63,089 bases of DNA, from the IMG/VR virus record IMGVR_UViG_3300015198_000001, positions 1 to 63,089 of that record; one strand, written 5' to 3'. Below are positions 57,276-63,089 of this stretch, piece by piece. The notes below the pieces were generated by a model that had not been told where the DNA came from, did not search any database, and saw only the letters and a program-made list of their open reading frames with translations. Position numbers and translations under genes: made by a program. This stretch comes from a virus. Position 1 is the first letter of the stretch. Each line of letters opens with the position of its first letter.

Positions 57276-58248
57276 AAAGCTTGCCTATACTTTTGATGAC
57301 GTACTCCTCGTACCCGGTAAGTCCTTGCCAAGTAGATCAATGGCGAACACGAGCACCGAGATTGCAGGTATAAAATTAGCTAGCCCTATTATCTCGGCCA
57401 ACATGGATACCGTTACTGAGGTCAACATGGCTATTGCCATGGCTAAGTGCGGCGGTCTGGGGATCCTTCACAGATATGCTCTCCCTAATATAGTGGTAGA
57501 CTGGATTAAGAGGTTGTGCGAAGAAAACTTCTCTCCTATTCCATCTATTGGTGTCAGTGGCTTAGACTTTGACAACTCACTTTGGTATATGGAGGCAGGA
57601 GCAGAAGCTATTTGTCTGGACGTAGCTAACGCCTATTCAAACAAAGCGCTTTCCCGTATTAGGGCTTTGGTGGATAGCGGATTCAGGGTCATTGCAGGTA
57701 ACGTCGCTACGGTTGACGCTGCCTTTGCTTTGGCGGACGCAGGAGCTTGTGCCGTCAAGGTAGGCATTGGTCCTGGCTCGGTGTGCACTACTCGTATCGT
57801 TACGGGGCATGGTTTTCCACAACTGTCAGCCATTGACAATATTGCTGTAAAGATGGAGAGCCTGTTTCCGCACGTCAAAATCATTGCTGATGGTGGTATT
57901 AGAAATAGCGGAGACATTGTAAAGGCTATTGCGGCTGGTGCTGATGCAGTTATGATTGGTAAGCTGTTTGCTGGGTGTGACGAAGCACCACTTGGTAACG
58001 CCTACCGAGGCATGGCTTCTCACGAAGCACGGCATGGGAGGCTAAACGCTCAGGTTGCTGAAGGTGTTGCAACCGAGGTACCGACCACTGGCCCTGTCGA
58101 GGGAGTAGTAAGGGATCTGGTTGCAGGGCTTCGTAGCGGAATGAGCTACAGCGGGGCATCTACGCTATATGAACTGAGACAGCATGCAGAGTTTGTGGTA
58201 GTCACCCAAAACGCAGTCAAGGAGAACGGCCCGCACGGGCTAAGCTAG
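57256..58248 (+). CDS. GMP reductase/IMP dehydrogenase family enzyme
   Basis: 330 residues from TTG 57256, chosen because a GGGGG site lies eight bases upstream and the family alignment begins with AYTFDDVLLVPG; the frame is open to 57100 in the shadow of the previous gene. Hallmarks: ISANMDTVTE, KVGIGPGSVCTTR with the catalytic Cys, VTGHGFPQLSA (closer to GMP reductase than IMP dehydrogenase), IADGGIRNSGD and GADAVMIG. No CBS domains. It would convert GMP to IMP with NADPH, or run the reverse IMPDH step, and so shift the purine pool. Confidence 0.8.
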   Translation: MAIRIVEKLAYTFDDVLLVPGKSLPSRSMANTSTEIAGIKLASPIISANMDTVTEVNMAIAMAKCGGLGILHRYALPNIVVDWIKRLCEENFSPIPSIGVSGLDFDNSLWYMEAGAEAICLDVANAYSNKALSRIRALVDSGFRVIAGNVATVDAAFALADAGACAVKVGIGPGSVCTTRIVTGHGFPQLSAIDNIAVKMESLFPHVKIIADGGIRNSGDIVKAIAAGADAVMIGKLFAGCDEAPLGNAYRGMASHEARHGRLNAQVAEGVATEVPTTGPVEGVVRDLVAGLRSGMSYSGASTLYELRQHAEFVVVTQNAVKENGPHGLS

Positions 58249-58250
58249 GT

Positions 58251-58616
58251 ATGGATAAAAACAAAAAGATTGATCTAAGTAAGTGGGTTCCGGTATTTGA
58301 CTTTGCCAATGCGGGCAACGCACCTTTTGCTGTGATGGGCGATCCCCGCGTTAGCGAGGCTGAATTTACCATCAAGGACGTGGAGGAAGTAATTGCCGCC
58401 TCAGAAGGCTTTGGTGATCAGAGTTGGATTATTGTTGTCCTTCTCAAGGATGGGCGATATGCTTCTCTCAATGCTGATTACGATGGCGAGTGGAACGGAG
58501 ATGCTGCGGTAGCTTATTCTTTGAAGGATATTGTTAACTATGGATTAGACGACGACAACCGGGCACTTCTCGGTCTTCTCCCTGAAACGTACGGAGAAGA
58601 AGAAGAAGAAGAGTAG
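58251..58616 (+). CDS. Hypothetical acidic protein (121 aa)
   Basis: Two bases after the previous gene. Alpha/beta (DQSWIIVVLLKDGRYASLNA) with a run of Glu at the C-terminus (EEEEEE). No family recognised. Confidence 0.5.
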   Translation: MDKNKKIDLSKWVPVFDFANAGNAPFAVMGDPRVSEAEFTIKDVEEVIAASEGFGDQSWIIVVLLKDGRYASLNADYDGEWNGDAAVAYSLKDIVNYGLDDDNRALLGLLPETYGEEEEEE

Positions 58617-58624
58617 GTCCCGGT

Positions 58625-59047
58625 ATGAACATAAAGTGTAGCTTCCCACCGAATATCGAGGAGATCGCAGCCTCTCTGCCAGGGGCCTTGACACCGGGTG
58701 TCATCTTCTGCTACGGTGACACCATCTACAATCCATTTAATGTTCGTATTTCAACCCACCTCAGGGCACACGAAGCAGTACATTCTAGTCGTCAGGGCAA
58801 GACTGACGAAGAGATCAGGGCGTGGTGGCGTAAATATGTTTTTGATGCCAAATTTCGTTTGGAGGAAGAGGTTCCGGCCCACCAAGCAGAATACGCTAGC
58901 TTCCGCCGCCAGGAGAAAGACGCCCAGCTCCGTTTTCAGTTCTTGATTACATTAGCCAAGCGTCTCTCTGGGCTAATGTATGGACAAATTGTTACCTTCA
59001 ACGAAGCAAAGCTCTTGATCAAAGGAAATTTATGCCACTCAGTGTAA
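58625..59047 (+). CDS. HEXXH-motif (zincin-like) protein (140 aa)
   Basis: RAHEAVHSSRQG (H49, E50, H53) is an HExxH metal site. A third ligand could be Glu in the following helices (FRLEEEVPAHQAEY), as in minimal metallopeptidases found in phages. It overlaps the RtcB gene by 16 bases. Peptidase activity is inferred only from the motif. Confidence 0.55.
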   Translation: MNIKCSFPPNIEEIAASLPGALTPGVIFCYGDTIYNPFNVRISTHLRAHEAVHSSRQGKTDEEIRAWWRKYVFDAKFRLEEEVPAHQAEYASFRRQEKDAQLRFQFLITLAKRLSGLMYGQIVTFNEAKLLIKGNLCHSV

Positions 59048-60240
59048 TGCAGGGAGAGGTGGTTCCGGTCTGGCTCTGGGCCCCACTGGCTGAGGTTGAA
59101 CCCCAAGCTCTTGACCAGCTCAAAAACATTGCTGCGTTACCTTATGTCCATCACCACGTTGCGGTTATGCCCGACGTGCATCTCGGAATCGGAGCTACCA
59201 TAGGGAGTGTGATTGCTATGAAGGACGCAATCGCTCCTTCGGCAGTTGGGGTTGATTTGGGATGTGGAATGTTTGCCTATATGACCAACCTGCACGCCAG
59301 TGACCTCCCTGATAACCTTGATTCGATTCGAGGTGCTATCGAGAGTGCTATCCCGGTAGGCTTCAGTGGTCACATTAACGGCTTGGCTCACCCCAAGTCC
59401 TTCCCTTACTACAAGAATTTTACCCAGAAATTGTTCGCTGGCTATGAAACGTTGAATGCCCACCAGCTCACCAAGTTTCTTAGCAAACAGAAGGTTCATT
59501 CGCAGCTGGGGACCCTTGGCGGGGGCAACCACTTTATCGAGCTGTGCCTGGATCAAAACGACCCCGATCCGTTTGTTTGGCTCGTCCTGCACTCTGGCTC
59601 ACGCAACGTAGGTAAGGTGATTGCGGAGACGCATATCCATGTAGCCAAGCAGCTGGAGCACAACCTCCGTTTGCCAGACCCCGACCTCGCCTGCTTCTTG
59701 TCGGGCACTAAGGAAATGAAGGCATACCGAGACGACCTCATGTGGGCACAAAGCTACGCCTTTGCCAATCGTCAGGTAATGGCGGCTCTGTACTTGGACG
59801 TACTGACCGGATTCTTTCCTACTTTAGAGACAGTATTTGAGGTAAACTGTCATCACAACTATGTGAGCGAAGAGAACCACTACGGGGCAGACCTTCTCGT
59901 TACCCGCAAGGGAGCCATTAGCGCCAAGAAGGGCGAGTATGCCGTCATTCCTGGCAGTATGGGCACCAAGAGCTACATTGTGCGGGGTCTAGGCAACCCA
60001 GAGTCATTCACCAGTGCCTCACATGGCGCAGGACGGCGTTTGTCACGAGGCGCAGCCAAGCGCGCCTTTACAGTAGCCGACTTTGAGGAACAGACCAAGG
60101 GTGTTTCCTGCCGCAAAGACCTGAGTGTGCTTGATGAGATCCCAGCGGCCTACAAAACGATTGAGTCTGTGATGGAGAATCAAAAAGACCTAGTCGAGAT
60201 TGTTTACACGATTAAGCAAGTAATGTGCATAAAAGGTTAG
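59032..60240 (+). CDS. rtcB: RNA-splicing ligase RtcB
   Basis: 402 residues. Family motifs: HVAVMPDVHLGIGATIGSV, VGVDLGCGM (metal-binding Asp and Cys), TLGGGNHFIEL, LHSGSRNVGK, NCHHNYVSEENHYG, PGSMGTKSYIVRG and SHGAGRRLSRG. RtcB joins 2',3'-cyclic phosphate (or 3'-phosphate) ends to 5'-OH ends with GTP and Mn, repairing RNA cut by ribonuclease toxins. It needs no separate kinase. Confidence 0.92.
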   Translation: MPLSVMQGEVVPVWLWAPLAEVEPQALDQLKNIAALPYVHHHVAVMPDVHLGIGATIGSVIAMKDAIAPSAVGVDLGCGMFAYMTNLHASDLPDNLDSIRGAIESAIPVGFSGHINGLAHPKSFPYYKNFTQKLFAGYETLNAHQLTKFLSKQKVHSQLGTLGGGNHFIELCLDQNDPDPFVWLVLHSGSRNVGKVIAETHIHVAKQLEHNLRLPDPDLACFLSGTKEMKAYRDDLMWAQSYAFANRQVMAALYLDVLTGFFPTLETVFEVNCHHNYVSEENHYGADLLVTRKGAISAKKGEYAVIPGSMGTKSYIVRGLGNPESFTSASHGAGRRLSRGAAKRAFTVADFEEQTKGVSCRKDLSVLDEIPAAYKTIESVMENQKDLVEIVYTIKQVMCIKG

Positions 60241-60247
60241 AGTATTG

Positions 60248-60257
60248 GCGCTATAGG
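60248..60257 (+). promoter_or_regulatory. GCGCTATAGG promoter candidate
   Basis: TATAGG at 60252-60257, seven bases after the RtcB stop; GGAGA and ATG 60286 follow. Confidence 0.45.
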
Positions 60258-60285
60258 TAATGGTAAGGCTACCTTGGAGAGTTTA

Positions 60286-60681
60286 ATGTATTTAGTTCAT
60301 TGGCCAAGTCAATTCTGGGAACCTTCAGTCTGGGAAGTGGAAGTCATTGGTAAGGTGGCCGGTAACTTGCTTATCCCAAAAGCCGAGACGATGGAAGACT
60401 TACCTTACACCGTACTATTCCATCGTCTTGTTTGGACTTGTTCGGGGAAGCAACACCTTCCACCGCCCGTTGATGTTCCTTTTTTGTACTGTGCCCGTTT
60501 TTACTTTGATCTGGTTGATGCTTTTGAGTATGTTAGGGAACTCAAGTTTAAGTATACCTCTAAGGCACTCAAATCATTGGCTGTAGCTAAGGATAGCTTT
60601 GACAGGGCGTCCAAGACTCTGTCTGAGAAAGAGCGGGTTGCCGATGAGCTGCGCAGCATTAAGATCCCACTTCAGGTATGA
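60286..60681 (+). CDS. Hypothetical protein (131 aa)
   Basis: ATG 60286 with GGAGA six bases upstream; TTG 60274 is in frame. Aromatic-rich N-terminal half (WPSQFWEPSVWEVEVIG) and a helical charged C-terminal half. No family recognised. Confidence 0.55.
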   Translation: MYLVHWPSQFWEPSVWEVEVIGKVAGNLLIPKAETMEDLPYTVLFHRLVWTCSGKQHLPPPVDVPFLYCARFYFDLVDAFEYVRELKFKYTSKALKSLAVAKDSFDRASKTLSEKERVADELRSIKIPLQV

Positions 60682-60706
60682 TTGAGTGTACTGTTAGGTT
60701 CATTCA

Positions 60707-60868
60707 ATGAGAACAAGAAGAATCGCTAGGCGTGTTCGTGGGGTTTTGTACAGGCGGCACTGGCTCCAGGCCCAAGCTTTTTGTAGGAGTAGGCCTGTGG
60801 ACCTCACGGAGCCCTTTCCTGCTCCTAGTACTGACGCAGACCCGACACACACCCAATCTGCGCTATAA
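60707..60868 (+). CDS. Small arginine-rich protein (53 aa)
   Basis: MRTRRIARRVRGVLYRRHWL and 33 further residues. The basic N-terminus could bind nucleic acid. Its stop codon lies inside the GCGCTATAAA motif. There is no clear ribosome site, so the call is tentative. Confidence 0.35.
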   Translation: MRTRRIARRVRGVLYRRHWLQAQAFCRSRPVDLTEPFPAPSTDADPTHTQSAL

Positions 60869-60869
60869 A
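60860..60869 (+). promoter_or_regulatory. GCGCTATAAA promoter candidate
   Basis: TATAAA at 60864-60869, upstream of the 21-codon frame and the Dda-like helicase. Confidence 0.5.
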
Positions 60870-60903
60870 CAGGCTGACCTCAACACTAGAAAGGTGCGTT
60901 GGA

Positions 60904-60969
60904 ATGGATAAGTACATTGCAGTCTCGAACTTTATGGTAGAATTCGCAGATGAGAAGTCATGTCCTTAA
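60904..60969 (+). CDS. Leader-type small protein (21 aa)
   Basis: MDKYIAVSNFMVEFADEKSC plus Pro, overlapping the helicase ATG (60960) by ten bases. It may couple translation of the helicase, which lacks its own ribosome site. Confidence 0.35.
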   Translation: MDKYIAVSNFMVEFADEKSCP

Positions 60970-62207
60970 CCCCTACTGCCGACCAGGAAACGGCACTTGA
61001 AATGATTGGTAAGGGTTTGTCCAGTAACTGTGGTAAACCTTCTGTCACGGTCATCGCAGGGCTCGCGGGTACAGGTAAGACCAGCCTGCTCAATATCGTC
61101 TTTGAACGATACGGAGAAGGTATTGTAATCACACCCACTGGCAAGGCAGCGTTACGTGTTTTCGACGCAACTGGTATCAAGGCTATCACAGCTCATAAGT
61201 GGTTGTATCGCCCCATGATCAACAATCTGACCGGTGGTGTCTATTTTGATTCACGCCCTCCCGAGGCGATTGCTATCCCCGCCAATGGCGGTATCATCTT
61301 CGACGAAGCCTCTATGGTAGGCCCCGATTTATTTGAAGATGTATACGACATGGCTACCAAGCTAGGTATCAATATCATTGCAATTGGTGACAATTTCCAG
61401 CTTCCACCCATACAAAAGAACCCTAACGAAAAACCGTTTAACATTCTAGATCCTTCTTTTCGTTCTGACTATAGCTATCAGCTGAAAGAGATAGTGCGTC
61501 AGGCTGCTGGGAATCCTATTATTAAGGCTTCTATGGAGGTAAGGAATGGTAGGGCGATTGACGTGCTTTATAGCGGAGCATTTAAGCAAGTACACCAAAA
61601 GAACATAATCGACACCTCCATCGCGATTATCCAAAACGGTGGAGCAGTAATTTGTCACAAGAACGCAACACGGCAAATGCTAAACAATCAAATTCGTGAA
61701 CGCTTAGGGCATTCACCTAACGTTCTTGATCCAGGTGAGCCTTTAATGGTCATCCATAATAACTATGTTCTAGGTCTTTTTAATGGCGAGATCACACATT
61801 TTTCAGAATGGGAAAAAACCCCAGGCAAGCCAATACAGGTACTAGACAAGTATACCAAAAAGACGGCCCCCCTCACCTACGGACGAGGCAGCGTCGTTAC
61901 TTCGGATGGCATTAGGCCATGTGCTCTAACAACCGAAGAGGTTTTTGGGCAGATTGATTCTAAGATAACAACTCTTAGAACCATCTCGTTTAACTCAGGT
62001 GAGCAGTTTCAATCTGGGCTACCATATTTACACACCAATTTGGGGTATGCACTAACATGTCATAAATCCCAAGGAAGTCAATGGCCTGAGGTGTTAGTAG
62101 TTCTAGAAGACAGTATTAACCTCGGACGCCATGAAGGGCAACGATGGCTCTACACTGCAATGACCCGCGCAGTAGAGACAGTACAATTTTGTATTTACCG
62201 TGGGTAG
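60960..62207 (+). CDS. Dda/RecD-like SF1B DNA helicase
   Basis: 415 residues. Motif I GLAGTGKTSLL (about 33-43), Ia VITPTGKAALR, II IIFDEASMV, III IAIGDNFQLPPIQ, and near the C-terminus LTCHKSQGSQWPEV (V) and LYTAMTRAV (VI). T4 Dda-type enzymes start origin unwinding and remove proteins ahead of the fork. Start ATG 60960 sits inside the small upstream frame. Confidence 0.88.
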   Translation: MSLTPTADQETALEMIGKGLSSNCGKPSVTVIAGLAGTGKTSLLNIVFERYGEGIVITPTGKAALRVFDATGIKAITAHKWLYRPMINNLTGGVYFDSRPPEAIAIPANGGIIFDEASMVGPDLFEDVYDMATKLGINIIAIGDNFQLPPIQKNPNEKPFNILDPSFRSDYSYQLKEIVRQAAGNPIIKASMEVRNGRAIDVLYSGAFKQVHQKNIIDTSIAIIQNGGAVICHKNATRQMLNNQIRERLGHSPNVLDPGEPLMVIHNNYVLGLFNGEITHFSEWEKTPGKPIQVLDKYTKKTAPLTYGRGSVVTSDGIRPCALTTEEVFGQIDSKITTLRTISFNSGEQFQSGLPYLHTNLGYALTCHKSQGSQWPEVLVVLEDSINLGRHEGQRWLYTAMTRAVETVQFCIYRG

Positions 62208-62235
62208 GTAACTAAAATGGAGGCATGGTTAACAA

Positions 62236-62757
62236 ATGAGCGTAAATGGGTACTTTATGAAAACAAGTCTTAGTCAAATTTATCTTCCCTATTCCGACAA
62301 AACAATTTGCCCTGGGCAGAACAAAGTGCTTTGTCCGCTTGAGCTGACAACTCATCGAACCAGCCTGGGCCAGTTCGCATGTGATTCCCACGGTCACCCG
62401 GTAGTTGAGCGAGGGGTGCGCGTTTTTGTTCGTAATCACATAAACGGCAAAATTCTTGGCATCTCGACGAATGACAAAGTGCGTCTTCCAGGTGGCGCTG
62501 TCGATGTAGAGGACGACAGCGATTGGGAAGCAGCTATTAGAATTCTCAGAGAGGATACAGGTCTGGATCTCTTGTTCCCCACTCCTTTATTTACTGCCTG
62601 GGACACTTCTGTTCATGGCGCACCCAAGGTCATTACTACCTTTACCGGTAACTTCCAGGGTTCCACCGATGCATCTTGGTACTGGCCCAGTGAAATGGTA
62701 CAGGAGCACGGTTATGAGTACAACAACAAACTGTTTGGTCATATTGCTGTGATGTGA
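62236..62757 (+). CDS. Nudix-like hydrolase (173 aa)
   Basis: A Nudix box is visible but degenerate: LPGGAVDVEDDSDWEAAIRI then LREDTGLDL, where the consensus R-E-U-x-E-E-x-G-U has Ile for the first Glu and Asp for the last. The N-terminus has two cysteines near residues 25-34. The family cleaves nucleoside diphosphates linked to other groups, such as oxidised dNTPs or RNA caps. Metal binding may be altered by the substitutions. An 18-codon frame (62217-62273) overlaps its start, and ATG 62257 is an alternative. Confidence 0.6.
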   Translation: MSVNGYFMKTSLSQIYLPYSDKTICPGQNKVLCPLELTTHRTSLGQFACDSHGHPVVERGVRVFVRNHINGKILGISTNDKVRLPGGAVDVEDDSDWEAAIRILREDTGLDLLFPTPLFTAWDTSVHGAPKVITTFTGNFQGSTDASWYWPSEMVQEHGYEYNNKLFGHIAVM

Positions 62758-62777
62758 CCCTACCCAAAAGAATTTAG

Positions 62778-62806
62778 TTGACAACCGTAGTCCAATAGAG
62801 TTACTG
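62778..62806 (+). promoter_or_regulatory. Sigma-70-type promoter
   Basis: TTGACA (62778-62783), 17-base spacer, TTACTG (62801-62806); AAGGAG at 62827-62832 and ATG 62841 follow. It marks the return to an early-type region. Confidence 0.55.
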
Positions 62807-62840
62807 TTGCCGATACCAAACCTTGGAAGGAGCGCACGCT

Positions 62841-63089
62841 ATGAAAACCAACCCGGACGAGCTGAAATGGCCCAGTACGCAGCCCGATCCACGTACCACG
62901 TGGTCGGGGTGTCGGCCCGCAGCCTGGGCTCTAGGCTATCCAGACCCACAGGCCGCGCACGTGCGCGAGGTTCTCGGCGCATCCTCCTACGCCGCTGCCG
63001 CCTCCTCCTACGCCGCCAACATCGCCAACGACGCCAACGGCTACGCCATCGACGCCGCAGCCTACGCAGCCTCCTACGCCGCCTCCTCC
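62841..63089 (+). CDS. Ala/Ser/Tyr-repeat protein (partial)
   Basis: 83 codons reach the right edge. After a Trp/Pro-containing head (residues 1-45) the sequence becomes low-complexity with recurring SYAA and AYAA units (from about residue 50: SSYAAAASSYAANIANDANG). Codon use is narrow (mostly GCC, TAC, TCC), by eye unlike the main replication block but like the early island. It could form an Ala-rich helical or beta-solenoid protein. Function unknown; the end is outside the window. Confidence 0.6.
   Translation, partial: MKTNPDELKWPSTQPDPRTTWSGCRPAAWALGYPDPQAAHVREVLGASSYAAAASSYAANIANDANGYAIDAAAYAASYAASS

Overview
This window is a stretch of a large, strictly lytic-looking tailed double-stranded DNA phage. 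The evidence is a terminase large subunit, portal, head-morphogenesis protein and prohead-protease-like protein. Next to them is an almost complete private replication set: DnaE polymerase, DnaB-like helicase, primase, RecA-like recombinase, probable SSB, SbcC/SbcD nuclease, RuvC-like resolvase and Dda/RecD-like helicase. No integrase, repressor or tRNA gene was recognised. The host is a bacterium using ordinary sigma-70 promoters. A secreted GH5 glycosidase-like protein with an Ig-like module of a style common in Acidobacteriota hints at a soil host of that kind (inference only).

Layout. (1) 1-1441, minus: prohead-protease-like gene running off the left edge. (2) 1637-9315, plus: an early-type island of small, mostly unknown genes, by eye richer in G+C than the rest. 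It is driven by a series of near-identical TTGACA promoters and contains a metallophosphoesterase, a DUF932 protein, a C2H2 zinc-finger protein and several zinc-ribbon/coiled-coil proteins. (3) 9330-12546, minus: secreted GH5-like protein and a possible holin. (4) 12655-13639, plus: a second small early-type island. (5) 13575-28868, minus: head morphogenesis protein (intein), portal (intein), a structural protein, TerL, a probable TerS, SbcD, a GroES-like protein, a divergent sigma factor and an SF2 helicase (intein). (6) 28869-29192: divergent control region with three perfect 57-bp tandem repeats, a candidate origin or regulatory array. (7) 29193-62757, plus: HTH protein, GroEL, SbcC, RuvC-like protein, class II ribonucleotide reductase, DnaE, SSB, RecA, primase, helicase, ClpP, two different RNA ligases, a GMP-reductase-like enzyme, Dda-like helicase and Nudix protein. 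One unknown minus-strand gene (49943-51148) lies inside this block. (8) 62841 to the right edge: start of an Ala/Ser/Tyr-repeat gene behind another TTGACA promoter.

How it fits together. Host-type TTGACA/TAnnnT promoters serve the early islands and the lone minus gene at 51 kb. A different motif, GCGCTATAMT without an obvious -35 box, sits in front of many replication genes and in front of the minus-strand operons carrying the helicase/sigma and GroES-like genes. The phage sigma factor is the natural candidate to read it. At several sites the -10 box lies exactly six bases before the start codon, which predicts leaderless mRNAs. GroEL with its probable co-chaperonin would fold virion or replication proteins. 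Class II RNR and the GMP-reductase-like enzyme adjust nucleotide pools. RtcB plus a DraRnl-type ligase suggest RNA repair against host nucleases.

Three inteins interrupt the head-morphogenesis, portal and helicase genes. The head-gene intein appears to carry a Vsr/DUF559-like nuclease instead of the usual LAGLIDADG domain. All functional calls come from reading motifs and translations by eye; no database search was run.
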